A DNA stretch of 64,000 nucleotides from Clostridium sp. CF012 (GCF_018861755.1 NZ_JAHLEF010000009.1:110987-174986), one strand, 5' to 3'; shown: positions 8,893 to 17,945, counted from the first letter of the stretch. A program made the numbers and translations. Notes: generated from the letters alone by a model not told the origin.

Positions 8893-9798
8893 ATGAATAA
8901 TAATATACTATTAGAATCCGGAACTGGTGAGCTTGAGATATTAGAATTTGTGATAAATAATAAGCATTATGCAATTAACATTATAAAAGTTAAAGAGGTA
9001 ATAAACGCCACTAACTTAACGAAACTACCTGATTCACACCCTGCCATAGCAGGCCTTACACTATATAGAGATAAAATAATAACGTTAATAGACTTAAAAT
9101 ATGTTTTAGAAAAACAACATAAAAGTGAAGTTGAGGCAAAAATCATTCTTTGTCAATTTAATAAAATTGAGGTTGCCTTTAGTATTGATAATATTGTAGG
9201 TGTCCATCGTATTAAATGGGACAAGATAACTAAGCCTGATGATATATCTGTTAATTCACTAGTTATAGGGAATATCGTTTTAAGCAATAAAATAATATTA
9301 CTTCTAGATTTCGAAAAAATAGTTACTGATATAAGCCCATCTACAGGAATTAGTGAAGATAAAATTGTTGATATAGCTTATAAAGACAGATCTAATGTTA
9401 AACTAGTCCTAGCTGATGATTCTCCACTGATTAGAAAATTATTAAAGGATACTCTTATTAAGGCTGGTTTTAATAATTTAAAGATATTTGATGACGGAAA
9501 GCAAGCCTTGGATTATCTGTCTGATTTAGTCGATCAGAAAAAAGAAAAATTTATGGAGGATGTTCACGTACTTATAACAGACATTGAAATGCCACAAATG
9601 GATGGTCATACACTGACAAGAAAAATTAAAGAACATGGCATTCTTAAAAAACTGCCAGTTATACTTTTCTCCTCGTTAATAACAAGTGATTTAAAACATA
9701 AGGGCGAATCTGTTGGAGCAGATGCACAACTAAGCAAGCCAGAAATAGGTGAGCTTGTAACTTGCATTGATGGATTCACTAGTAATTCTCATAAATAA
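8893..9798 (+). CDS. cheV: Chemotaxis coupling protein CheV
   Basis: 301 aa. A CheW-like domain occupies residues 12-150 and a response-regulator receiver domain about 168-295. The receiver shows the acidic pair D175/D176 (LADDS), phosphoacceptor D230 (ITDIEMP), S260 and K282 (SKPE). CheV couples chemoreceptors to the kinase CheA and is tuned by phosphorylation. It is transcribed alone, divergent from the helicase genes, with GCGAGGTAAC before the ATG. It is the only motility gene in the window and implies a flagellated host. Confidence 0.95.
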   Translation: MNNNILLESGTGELEILEFVINNKHYAINIIKVKEVINATNLTKLPDSHPAIAGLTLYRDKIITLIDLKYVLEKQHKSEVEAKIILCQFNKIEVAFSIDNIVGVHRIKWDKITKPDDISVNSLVIGNIVLSNKIILLLDFEKIVTDISPSTGISEDKIVDIAYKDRSNVKLVLADDSPLIRKLLKDTLIKAGFNNLKIFDDGKQALDYLSDLVDQKKEKFMEDVHVLITDIEMPQMDGHTLTRKIKEHGILKKLPVILFSSLITSDLKHKGESVGADAQLSKPEIGELVTCIDGFTSNSHK

Positions 9799-9946
9799 AA
9801 AAACATTAAACACTATAAATGGTTTTTCAGCCATTGCTCATTTAAGACATTCTACCTTTGGTGAGAGTACTGCTGTGGATGGTAATATATACGAAAGATC
9901 AAAACAATGCTTGAAATTAACAGTGAGGGTTAATAATTATTAACCC
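9799..9946 (+). other. Unassigned open stretch after cheV
   Basis: One frame stays open for about 45 codons and ends in TAA within the palindrome at 9925-9948. It has protein-like composition (AHLRHSTFGESTAVDG, then YERSKQ) but no start codon or ribosome binding site. It could be the tail of a lost gene. I do not recognise it. Confidence 0.25.
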
Positions 9947-9948
9947 TC
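9925..9948. repeat. Perfect 24-bp palindrome
   Basis: GAGGGTTAATAA followed by its reverse complement, with no loop and no T-tract on either side. It spans the stop codon of the truncated ATPase stub (-) and may stabilise or end that transcript. Confidence 0.5.
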
Positions 9949-10090
9949 ATGCAAAAGGGGTACCTTGAACATGCTCTATGCTAAGTGTATAATTTTCGAA
10001 ATCATATTCTACCTCTAAATCCTTATAAAGCCTATAGCTTTTTCCATCAATTCTGTCTAAATCTTTTTTTAATGCTTCTGAATTTTTCAT
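9947..10090 (-). pseudogene. N-terminal stub of an ABC-class ATPase (COG3044 type)
   Basis: 47 codons behind GGGGAGAG-TTAT-ATG. The peptide begins MKNSEALKKDLDRIDGKSY and continues YKDLE...YTLSIEHVQGTPFA, then stops. The pattern D-x-x-Y-x-L-x-I-x-H-V-Q-G-x-P-F-A matches my memory of the N-terminus of the roughly 560-residue bacterial ABC-ATPase family (COG3044). The P-loop part is missing, so the gene lost more than 90 percent of its length by a deletion next to the palindrome. The gene start is intact, so a short peptide may still be made. Confidence 0.55.
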
Positions 10091-10132
10091 ATAACTCTCC
10101 CCTTATGTTCCTAAAATAATTTTCACTATATT

Positions 10133-12391
10133 CTATAAATCTTCATGGCTTTGAATTCCTACTGTTATCAATTTGCTTATATGCCCTGTATAATAAAGGG
10201 ATAATTTGTGTAAAGCTCTTGTGCTTGCGATATACAATAGCTTTTTGTCATCCTCTGTTTTATAGTTTTCATTATTTGTTTGGTAGATTATAACTCCATC
10301 AAATTCCAGACCTTTTGCCATATAAATAGGAACTAAAACCACCCCTATGCTGGTATCATCTACGCTCTCATTTAACAATGTAGCCCCAATGCTTTTTCCT
10401 ATACTTTCAAAAAGACATTTAGCTTCACACATGCTTTTACATATAATAGCTATGGATTCATATCCCTCCTTTTGATACTGCGCAACTCCCTTAATGATTT
10501 CAAATTCCATTTCACTATTACAGGAGTTCTTATGAATTTCAGGAACATCCTCGTGCCTATCAAAGCTTTCAATTTCTACATTGGCATCAATGAATTGGGA
10601 ACTAAATGTATTAATTTCATAGGAACATCTGAAGCTCTTAGTCATAAAAACTGTTGTGGTCTTTTTCTTACTGAGAATAGTTTTTATGTCATGATATATT
10701 GTTAAGTCAGCATTTTTTTCGATGGTTTGATTAATATCACCCATTATGGTGTATTTAGCATTAACATATAAATGTTTTAATACTTCAAAGTGCAAGGGGT
10801 AGTAATCTTGTGTTTCATCCACTACTACTTGTTTTATATCTTTATAACTGTTCCCTCCAGACATTTTGAGTTTTAAATACAATAAAGCAATCCCGTCTTC
10901 ATAACATAAACTTCTATCTTGCAAATTGCAATTTGTATAGTCCAAAATTTGTTCAATGTTAGAGGGCAGTTCTATTCCTTTTGATATACGATAAAACAGT
11001 TCCTTACTTTTAAAAAGTTTCTTATACAACTCTGCTACATCTAATCGAGTAAATTTATAGATTATTCTTTGAAGCGTTGCACTTTGTTTTACAGATAATA
11101 ATCGTGCAAATGGCTTAATTTCAAACCTATGCTCCTGATAATTACTTGCAAACTTTTCAAGTTTAGGTAGACGAGTTTTTCTTGATTCTTGCAATTTTTT
11201 CATAATACGCGCTTCTATAATTGATAATCTTTTTTCTAGTGGCATATTCACCTTATTGTAATGGATTAACTCTGCTTTTAACAATTGCCTATCAGCAATA
11301 TATTCACCATTATAATATACATCACTAATTTCAATTATCCTGTGCTCAAAGTAGTTTAAGTAAACATCCAATATTAAAATAAAGTTCTTGGAGAGTTTAA
11401 ATTCCATACCTGATTTAAGTAGTTCCTTTTCTGCCATGCTACCCGCAGTTATAATTTTTTCTAACAGTGAATTTCTACTTTTTATTTCTATTCTACCTTC
11501 AAAAATATCTGTAAAAATATCCTCAAATGTAAGGGTTGAGACATTTTTTTCCCCAAGCTCTGGGAGCACATTAGATATATATTTATCAAACAGACTGTTA
11601 GGTGATATAAGCACAATATTATTCATGCTAAGTTTCGAGGTAAGCCCCTGATACATCAAAAAAGCTACTCTATGCAAAGCAACCGATGTTTTTCCACTTC
11701 CTGCAACTCCTTGGACTATGACAAGGTCATTTTCAATATCTCGGATAACCATATCTTGTTCCCTTTGAATTGTTTCTACTATGGATTTCATTTTAGAAGA
11801 AGTATTTCCAGATAAGACTTTTTTTAAAATATCATCCATTATATTTACACTGGAGTCAAAAAAATATTGTAATTTGCTATTTTTAATTTCATATTGCCTT
11901 TTCAAGCTAACTTCTCCAGTTACTTTCCCACAAGGTGCTTGATAACTCACCTCACCAATTTCATATCGATAAAAAATACTTGATATTGGTGCTCTCCAAT
12001 CATAAATATATGTATCATAGGTTTCATCATTTATCAAACTTGCAATACCAATATATATGCTTTCCTTTCCATACCGCTTCTCATAAAAATCTATTCTAGC
12101 AAAATAAGGTGATATTAATAGTTTTTTTAACTCTTCTATCCGTTCTTCCCTTGCCTGATAATCAAAAGTCTGAATAGCCAATGGATTAAGATATTGAACA
12201 GTTTCGGAATTCTTATCAAAATCATCTGCTGAATGACAGGTATTTTCATACATATCACGTCTTGCTGCAACAAGCTTTTGCTTGTTGCTTAAAATTTTAT
12301 TTTCTTCATATTCTAACTGTTGTGCAATGACAGACAATGTTTCTTCCAAATAAATATTCTCTTGTTGTAGATTTTCCTCATAATTATCCAT
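10133..12391 (-). CDS. helD: HelD-type RNA polymerase-associated helicase (UvrD/Rep family)
   Basis: 752 aa. A coiled-coil N-terminus (residues 1-60, rich in E, Q and K) and a REERIEELKKLL segment precede the UvrD-like core. Walker A is GVAGSGKTS at 228-236, Walker B VVDETQDYYP is in the second half, and the motif YIASTRALHKL is near the C-terminus. HelD proteins insert the coiled coil into the RNA polymerase secondary channel and use ATP to release stalled polymerase; some give rifamycin tolerance. The gene lies 6 bp after a TetR regulator, which implies inducible expression rather than housekeeping. Length is typical of the family. Confidence 0.85.
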   Translation of the reverse strand: MDNYEENLQQENIYLEETLSVIAQQLEYEENKILSNKQKLVAARRDMYENTCHSADDFDKNSETVQYLNPLAIQTFDYQAREERIEELKKLLISPYFARIDFYEKRYGKESIYIGIASLINDETYDTYIYDWRAPISSIFYRYEIGEVSYQAPCGKVTGEVSLKRQYEIKNSKLQYFFDSSVNIMDDILKKVLSGNTSSKMKSIVETIQREQDMVIRDIENDLVIVQGVAGSGKTSVALHRVAFLMYQGLTSKLSMNNIVLISPNSLFDKYISNVLPELGEKNVSTLTFEDIFTDIFEGRIEIKSRNSLLEKIITAGSMAEKELLKSGMEFKLSKNFILILDVYLNYFEHRIIEISDVYYNGEYIADRQLLKAELIHYNKVNMPLEKRLSIIEARIMKKLQESRKTRLPKLEKFASNYQEHRFEIKPFARLLSVKQSATLQRIIYKFTRLDVAELYKKLFKSKELFYRISKGIELPSNIEQILDYTNCNLQDRSLCYEDGIALLYLKLKMSGGNSYKDIKQVVVDETQDYYPLHFEVLKHLYVNAKYTIMGDINQTIEKNADLTIYHDIKTILSKKKTTTVFMTKSFRCSYEINTFSSQFIDANVEIESFDRHEDVPEIHKNSCNSEMEFEIIKGVAQYQKEGYESIAIICKSMCEAKCLFESIGKSIGATLLNESVDDTSIGVVLVPIYMAKGLEFDGVIIYQTNNENYKTEDDKKLLYIASTRALHKLSLYYTGHISKLITVGIQSHEDL

Positions 12392-12397
12392 AGAAAA

Positions 12398-13000
12398 TTA
12401 CTCCTCCTTTGACAATAATAGTTCAAACATAGATTTTGCTGTACTCGCAACATAGATTTTAAATTCACCCTCATCAGATATGAGGGAACGCCTTGCAATA
12501 TAAATAGAAACTTCTCCCTGCATATAGGCGTGTACAATATGCAGTACATTTCTAATCTTATCCCTTTTAGGAGTATACTTATATAAATCTTTCCAGATAG
12601 TTTCAATATTCTCTACAAGATCATCTACAACTTTTACTGTTGCTATTTCATCACCCTTAGGTCTTTCTCCACCAATAATTTCTACCCATGCAAGACGAAA
12701 CCAACCTTTATTATTAATATAGAAGTCTACAAATTCATTGAAAAAACATAGCAATTTTTGATCATAATTATCTACTACTGAGATATGCTTCTCAATGTTC
12801 TCGGAAAATTTTTTTAAAACTTCTATATGTGCTTCCCATAGCAAATCATCAAAAGAGCCGAAATAGTTATAAAGATTTGTATGGGCACATCCTAGGTTAC
12901 GAGCTATTTCTCGTAAATTAACACTTCTGATATCATCTCTATTTCTCATTAACTCAAGTGCAGCATCAATTGCTTGCTCCTTTGTAATTCCCTTTTTCAT
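12398..13000 (-). CDS. TetR family regulator of helD
   Basis: 200 aa from the ATG at 13000, chosen because TTTGGAGG lies 8 bases upstream (a start five codons earlier is less likely). N-terminal helix-turn-helix at residues 8-55 (LREIARNLGCAHTNLYNYFGSFDDLLWEA), then an all-helical ligand and dimer domain with no enzyme motif. First gene of a two-gene unit with helD. A perfect palindromic operator overlaps the upstream region at 13021-13056, so it probably represses itself and helD until a ligand binds. The ligand is unknown. Confidence 0.88.
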   Translation of the reverse strand: MKKGITKEQAIDAALELMRNRDDIRSVNLREIARNLGCAHTNLYNYFGSFDDLLWEAHIEVLKKFSENIEKHISVVDNYDQKLLCFFNEFVDFYINNKGWFRLAWVEIIGGERPKGDEIATVKVVDDLVENIETIWKDLYKYTPKRDKIRNVLHIVHAYMQGEVSIYIARRSLISDEGEFKIYVASTAKSMFELLLSKEE

Positions 13001-13020
13001 GAATAAAACCTCCAAAAAAA

Positions 13021-13056
13021 TCTAATTACCACTGGTAGTTACCATCGGTAATTAGA
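13021..13056 (-). promoter_or_regulatory. TetR operator
   Basis: Perfect 10-bp arms TCTAATTACC and GGTAATTAGA are separated by 16 bases that hold a further partial dyad (GGTAGTTACC). It lies 21 bp upstream of the tetR start, where a repressor would block transcription of tetR-helD. Confidence 0.7.
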
Positions 13057-13202
13057 TTTTAAATCATATAGATTTGTAAGTCAAGTTATTTTATTTCTTC
13101 ACTAGTGTAGTTTGCATTTTTGTTATATATAATGCAAAACTAATTAATTTTCATATATACAGGTTCTTTAGCAAAAGAAGTAAGTCTTAGCTTTTACCTT
13201 AA

Positions 13203-14495
13203 TTAATTAGATAAACTCCTCCTTCTATACACACTCATAATAATACCTACAGATAGCATATTTATTAAACCTAAAGAGCCGCCATAACTTATAAAAGGAA
13301 GTGCAATTCCCATAATAGGAAATAAATTTACATTCATTAATATATTTGATGCAAATTGAACTATGAATATACTAATAAGCCCACTTATTAGTAATCTTCC
13401 ATAATTATCTCTAACATATTTCGAAATATGCAGCATTCTATATATGAAAGAAATAATAATAGTAATAATAACAGCTGCTCCAAGCCACCCAAAAGTGTGT
13501 ACTATATAATTAAATACAAAGTCAGATTGCAGCTCAGGTACTCGTAATAGTTTTTCATTTGCAGAAAACCCATGTCCGAAAATTCCAGATGTATGAGTTA
13601 TTTTGTACATCTGTACACCTAAATATCCAGCTCCTTCTGGATCAGAGAATGGGTCTAAAAAAACCAAAAATCTTTTCATTCTATATATTTCTAACCAAGA
13701 ATAAAATAGAACGCAAAAGGTATTAAGTGCAACAATATAAATTGCATATCTTTTTTTCATATTAGATTTAAGCGCTAAAACTATAAATGCAATAAAATAA
13801 AACCCACAGTAACTTAATCCTCTAGCAGAAAACATCAAAAACATTGGAATACCCAAATACCCTGTAGCTTTAATTAAATTCATTTTTTTGTTCCAGTCAT
13901 ACTTATTAAATATACCTGCAAGTGCAATTACAAATACATACAAACTAATTGCTTTAATATCAATTGTAAAGCTTCCTATACTAATAAAAAGAGTTCCATT
14001 TATATAATTGCCTATAAAAATTGATAAGATAAATAAGAAACACATTCCTATAAAAATATAATTAGAATACTTTTGAATTTTTCTGTAGTCAAAAAAATAT
14101 AATACTACTATACCTGCTGTACCAATAGCAGCATATAATAAACTGTGATTAAATAAATAATCACTACTTTTATACGAGCTTTTATATTGCATAAGATACA
14201 TCAATGCAACCCCTGTATTTACAAGTACTATAGTTAAAAGTAATGTAATCCAATCTGGTGTTCCTTTATGTGCTATGTTTAGCTGCTTACCTACGATACC
14301 GCTATCTCCCATTCGCGAAATTGCCTTACTTCCTGCCTCTTCTTGTGACATTCCACTTTCAGTGTACTCATCTACGATATCCTCAATGTGCGATGATAAC
14401 TCCTCTTTAATCTCTTTATGAGCTTCTTTATATTTCACATAAGAACAAACATAATCTACATATTCATTGATTTTAGAATTATCTCCTACCCCCAT
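13203..14495 (-). CDS. HAAS-domain/FtsW-RodA fusion membrane protein
   Basis: 430 aa. Residues 1-75 are a soluble helical HAAS/permease-prefix domain (KEIKEELSSHIEDIVDEYTE, EEAGSKAISRMGD). From about residue 80 there are some ten transmembrane helices with FtsW/RodA/SpoVE features, such as FGHGFSANEK and the C-terminal MGIALPFISYGGS. SEDS proteins polymerise peptidoglycan glycan strands. This one is coupled to a PadR gene that overlaps it by 10 bp, and HAAS domains commonly accompany PadR regulators. It is therefore probably a stress-regulated accessory SEDS protein. No partner penicillin-binding protein is nearby. Confidence 0.82.
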   Translation of the reverse strand: MGVGDNSKINEYVDYVCSYVKYKEAHKEIKEELSSHIEDIVDEYTESGMSQEEAGSKAISRMGDSGIVGKQLNIAHKGTPDWITLLLTIVLVNTGVALMYLMQYKSSYKSSDYLFNHSLLYAAIGTAGIVVLYFFDYRKIQKYSNYIFIGMCFLFILSIFIGNYINGTLFISIGSFTIDIKAISLYVFVIALAGIFNKYDWNKKMNLIKATGYLGIPMFLMFSARGLSYCGFYFIAFIVLALKSNMKKRYAIYIVALNTFCVLFYSWLEIYRMKRFLVFLDPFSDPEGAGYLGVQMYKITHTSGIFGHGFSANEKLLRVPELQSDFVFNYIVHTFGWLGAAVIITIIISFIYRMLHISKYVRDNYGRLLISGLISIFIVQFASNILMNVNLFPIMGIALPFISYGGSLGLINMLSVGIIMSVYRRRSLSN

Positions 14496-14827
14496 ACTAT
14501 AGCCTCCCCTAACATTTTATCAACGGCAGAACTAAAAGTTGTCCATTCTTCTTTTTTTCCCTTTAAAGATAATATACCTTCCTCAGTTATCTTATAGTAT
14601 TTTCTTTTGCGCTTTCCACAGCCTTCATCCCAATATGCCTCTACTAATCCTTTTGCCTCTAAAGTATGTAGAATGGGATAAAGTGTCCCTTCTTTTAATG
14701 TAAATACCCCATTTGATTTCTCTTCCATTTCTTTTATCATCTCATAGCCATACATTGGTTTTTTATCAATTAATTTCAGAATAAGAGTTACCGTACTCCC
14801 TTTTAAAAGTTCATTATTTATTGACAT
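14486..14827 (-). CDS. PadR family regulator
   Basis: 113 aa, the usual length for short PadR proteins. Winged helix at residues 10-95 with the family pattern (KPMYGYEMIKEMEEKSNG, then LKEGTLYPILHTLEAKGLV and RKYYKITEEG). GGGAGG lies 7 bases before the ATG. Its 3' end overlaps the HAAS/FtsW gene, so the two are translationally coupled. It probably represses this unit. Confidence 0.9.
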   Translation of the reverse strand: MSINNELLKGSTVTLILKLIDKKPMYGYEMIKEMEEKSNGVFTLKEGTLYPILHTLEAKGLVEAYWDEGCGKRKRKYYKITEEGILSLKGKKEEWTTFSSAVDKMLGEAIVWG

Positions 14828-14960
14828 GTATTCGCCTCCCTCATATATTATTAGCTGTTACCATTTATACCTATATTTCATATGCATCGACTTCCTATGT
14901 ATTATCATAACACTGTTCCACATAATGTCAATAAGCATCAGAATTTTTATTTTCTAATGC

Positions 14961-15076
14961 TTATTTATAGATTTTCTCGGAAGAATCAAGAAACTCTTGG
15001 TGCCTTTCAGATATTGGTAATAATCTCTGTTTAGATAATTCTATATCTGATTGAATCCACCAGGTAGCTATAAATT
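14961..15076 (-). pseudogene. Unidentified C-terminal gene remnant
   Basis: The 304-bp gap between padR and the next acetyltransferase holds a 37-codon open frame on the minus strand that ends in TAA and has protein-like sequence (ATWWIQSDIELSKQR, then LLPISERHQEFL). A stop codon interrupts it upstream and it has no start. I do not recognise the family. The rest of the gap shows only the padR promoter region. Confidence 0.3.
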
Positions 15077-15131
15077 ATCTTCCAGAGCCTATGATTCTTT
15101 TAATTACCGATAGAAAAAAATGCTAATTAAC

Positions 15132-15422
15132 TTATTTATCACCAAACTGTCTATAAAAGTGAATAGTTTGTACTATTTCAAAGCCTAGTGATTCATATAA
15201 AGCAATTGCTTTAGTATTCCATTCTAAAACACCAAGCTGAATAAGCTTGGCCCCTTGGCTTAATGCCTTATTGATAGCAAACTGAGTAGCTTTCTTTCCA
15301 TATCCTTTTCCTTGATAAGATGGGGTAACCATTATAAAGTCTAAGTTTACATCTTCTACAAATATAGATGCAACTAGCTGTTCATTCTCAAATGAAACAT
15401 ATATAAAATCCTTGCTTTTCAA
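15132..15422 (-). CDS. GNAT acetyltransferase with a damaged 5' end
   Basis: The acetyl-CoA loop is clear (VTPSYQGKGYGKKATQFAINKAL), as is the C-terminal NTKAIALYESLGFE motif. The only in-frame start is a TTG without a ribosome binding site. The frame stays open upstream for about 28 more codons (VRNFKVEDKEN, then PYLIPASRQDREN), which look like the true N-terminus. A good site (GAAAGG) and an ATG lie just beyond, but in another frame. A few bases thus seem to be lost right after the start codon. Function uncertain; substrate unknown. Confidence 0.55.
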   Translation of the reverse strand: MKSKDFIYVSFENEQLVASIFVEDVNLDFIMVTPSYQGKGYGKKATQFAINKALSQGAKLIQLGVLEWNTKAIALYESLGFEIVQTIHFYRQFGDK

Positions 15423-15517
15423 TCTATTTTCTCTATCCTGCCGGCTAGCTGGAATTAAATACGGTTGTATATCATTTTCTTTATCTTCAACTTTAAAATT
15501 TCTTACATTTCAAATCT

Positions 15518-16141
15518 CTACCTTTCTTCATTTTTTCTTGCTTTCATAAGAAACAAAGAATAATTAACCTTTTGGTCTTCTATAATCTTTTCACCATAAA
15601 AAAAGGTATTTGCTTCTATATCTTTAAAACCAGCACTAACTAAAACATTTTTCAAATCCTCTTGCTTAAACCCATTATGTCCATCAAAATCTGGATATTT
15701 CTTATGAAAGCTACCATCTTCTTTATCCAAATCTACTATACATAAATAACCATCATTGTTGAGTAATTCATAAAAAGTGTTTATTATAGTCTCGATATCC
15801 TGAATATGGTGCAATACCATAGAATTATAGATAACATCAAATTTCATATCTATTGAATTTCCGCTTAATATATCTAAATGATAAGGAAACATGTTATTTA
15901 CTTTGTATTTATCAATCTTAGATTCCAGTATATCTATCATTCCTTTTGATGAATCAACAAGCGTAATATTTTTAAATTTATCATAAAGGTTAAAGCTTAC
16001 AAGTCCAGTTCCAGACCCAAACTCCATAGCAGAATAATTTTCATCAATAGCAATGGATTTACTTATCTCATTTGCAATTATGTTTGCTCTTTCAATTCTT
16101 TCATCAGTATCCCAAGTTTTAGCGTAATTATCAAAACTCAT
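15518..16141 (-). CDS. Class I SAM-dependent methyltransferase
   Basis: 207 aa. SAM-binding motif I EFGSGTG at 40-46, motif II acidic residue in ITLVDSSKGM near 77, then FDVIYNSMVLHHI as motif IV/V. Single-domain Rossmann methyltransferase of the Methyltransf_25/UbiE-like group; substrate unknown. Strong GGAGGGG 6 bases before the ATG. It overlaps the end of the frameshifted acetyltransferase gene upstream by 11 bp, suggesting that they were once coexpressed. Confidence 0.88.
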   Translation of the reverse strand: MSFDNYAKTWDTDERIERANIIANEISKSIAIDENYSAMEFGSGTGLVSFNLYDKFKNITLVDSSKGMIDILESKIDKYKVNNMFPYHLDILSGNSIDMKFDVIYNSMVLHHIQDIETIINTFYELLNNDGYLCIVDLDKEDGSFHKKYPDFDGHNGFKQEDLKNVLVSAGFKDIEANTFFYGEKIIEDQKVNYSLFLMKARKNEER

Positions 16142-16651
16142 TGTGTGCCCCTCCTAGATTTACTTTTGGATTTTTATATCTCATCCTTATAAAATCATAT
16201 ACAGCTCCATCGCATTCTTCACTATTTTCGTAAGCAAATTCAAAACCACTTTTTTCATATGCTTTGAAGGCTCTTTTATTGAAAGAAATCACGTCTAATA
16301 AAACATATTCTCGATTATAATTATATTTAGCAAGTACAAAGACCAAAGCTTGTGAAATTAATTCTGGTCCGTAGCCTTTTCCAGTAAGATCTGGTCTCAT
16401 CCCTTGACCATAAAACATATCCCCTTGCTCAAATGTATTATCTAACCCTCTGGCAAATCATTATTATATAATGTTACCTCTGCAGCCACGTCATTATTTT
16501 CATCTAAAACTGCATACATATCACTCCAATTATTTGGGTCTAATAAACAGTCATCATTTTCATAATTATAGATAGAATATTCTCCCTCATATTTCCAAGT
16601 GTGAATAATACTCGCATATTCTAAATTCATGTTAATAAATCTATATTTCAT
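16131..16651 (-). pseudogene. GNAT acetyltransferase split by a one-base frameshift
   Basis: An N-terminal part (69 codons from ATG at 16651, GGGGG upstream) ends at PEG-stop near 16442. The C-terminal part continues in another frame (LDNTFEQGDMFYGQGMRPD, then LTGKGYGPELISQAL and NKRAFKAYEKSGFEF). Adding one T in the GGGTTAG run near 16443 would restore a normal GNAT of about 172 residues. The gene is either recently inactivated or carries a sequencing error in a short run. The acetyl-CoA loop and C-terminal motif are intact. Confidence 0.8.
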
Positions 16652-16680
16652 TTGCTTGACCCCCTTTTAAACTATGGAGA

Positions 16681-17565
16681 TTAAAACAAACTTAATTGCT
16701 CTACCTCATATGGTCTTTTATAACCCTCTATAATATCCTTCATTTTATATAGTATATTTGCTTTGTCACACTCTGATTTAAAAATTTGCCATAATTCATT
16801 TGCCCTTTTTGAACGACACTCGTAAGAATATCCATATTCCTTTATATACTTCTGCGTTGTGCCATAAAAGTGTTCGTCAAGTTTTTCAAAGAAATGTTCT
16901 CTTTGATTTTGTCTAAGTGTTACACCAAAGGCAGGATAAATAAATCTTGCTCCATTTTCCTTTGCCAGGCTTATAATCTTTAATATATTTTCATCACTAT
17001 CTTCAATAAACGGCAGTACAGGCATTAGTAATATCCCTGTGAAAATGCCTTTAGAAGAAAGCTTATTTACTGCTTCAAATCTTTTAGATGCCACAGCTAC
17101 ATTAGGTTCAATCTTTTTACAAAGATTATCGTCTGAAGTTGTAACAGTAATTTTAATAATGGTAGGTGAGTGGGTTTTTATCTCTTGCAGCATATCTATA
17201 TCCCCTGTTATAAGTTCACTTTTTGTAGCTATGGAAATACCAAAGTTATATCTATTTATTAATTCCAATGAACTTCTAGTAAGCTTATATTCTGCTTCAA
17301 AAGGGTTATATGGATCTGACATTGCGCCTGTTCCTACTACTCCTTTTTTACGTTTAGATTTAAGCTCCATATTTAATTTTTCAATAGCATCAGCCTTTGC
17401 ACGTACAGTATCAAAATCTTCAATTTGGTAACATTCACTTCGGGAATCACAGTAAATACATCCATGACAACAACCTTTATATATATTCATATTGTAATTT
17501 ATTCCAAACCAATTATCATTATTACTCCAAGGCGATAGTATTTGTTTTGCTGGGATAAACTCCAT
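16681..17565 (-). CDS. SPL-family radical SAM protein (COG1533)
   Basis: 294 aa from the ATG at 17565 (GAAAGGA 10 bases upstream; a TTG three codons earlier is too close to it). The radical SAM cluster motif C-x3-C-x2-C is near residues 32-39 (KGCCHGCIYCDSR), the usual place in COG1533/SplB-like proteins. TGAMSDPYNPFE follows. It lacks the C-terminal features I would need to call a true spore photoproduct lyase. The reaction is unknown. Single gene among small accessory genes. Confidence 0.8.
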   Translation of the reverse strand: MEFIPAKQILSPWSNNDNWFGINYNMNIYKGCCHGCIYCDSRSECYQIEDFDTVRAKADAIEKLNMELKSKRKKGVVGTGAMSDPYNPFEAEYKLTRSSLELINRYNFGISIATKSELITGDIDMLQEIKTHSPTIIKITVTTSDDNLCKKIEPNVAVASKRFEAVNKLSSKGIFTGILLMPVLPFIEDSDENILKIISLAKENGARFIYPAFGVTLRQNQREHFFEKLDEHFYGTTQKYIKEYGYSYECRSKRANELWQIFKSECDKANILYKMKDIIEGYKRPYEVEQLSLF

Positions 17566-17717
17566 TGATATCAATTCCTTTCATTAGTGAAATGCATTTA
17601 CTATTAATTTTACATCTTAGTGTTCCGACTTAACTCACACTAAGAAATATGTTCAATTTCCTTTTCTAATTCATGAATTTTTGTAGATAATCCCCTTAGT
17701 TTTAACCCAATCATTTT

Positions 17718-17945
17718 TTAATAAATCCATATATACACATCTTGGTAGTCACCTGTCCTACTATCAAAATATCCTTGTCTAATTACCCCTATTTCTTCAA
17801 ATCCCAATTTTTTGTAGAGGCTCTGTGCTTTCTTATTGTCTAACATTGTTGTGAGTTCAATTTTATTCAAATTCAAAAATCTAAATATAAAGTCTACAAA
17901 ATGATATAGCGAGTCCTTTCCATAGCCTTTCCATATAATACTTTA
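17718..17945 (-). pseudogene. GNAT acetyltransferase remnant
   Basis: The 415-bp gap holds the C-terminal half of a GNAT gene ending in TAA. The acetyl-CoA loop is partial (KGYGKDSLYHFVDFIF) and the C-terminal motif is clear (NKKAQSLYKKLGFEEIGV). No start codon or N-terminal half remains. An inverted repeat at 17616-17644 (CTTAGTGT/ACACTAAG) lies downstream. Confidence 0.65.

Noticed and set aside
9799..9946. 45-codon open frame after cheV as a gene
   Set aside because: No start codon or ribosome binding site and no recognised family; kept only as an unassigned stretch.
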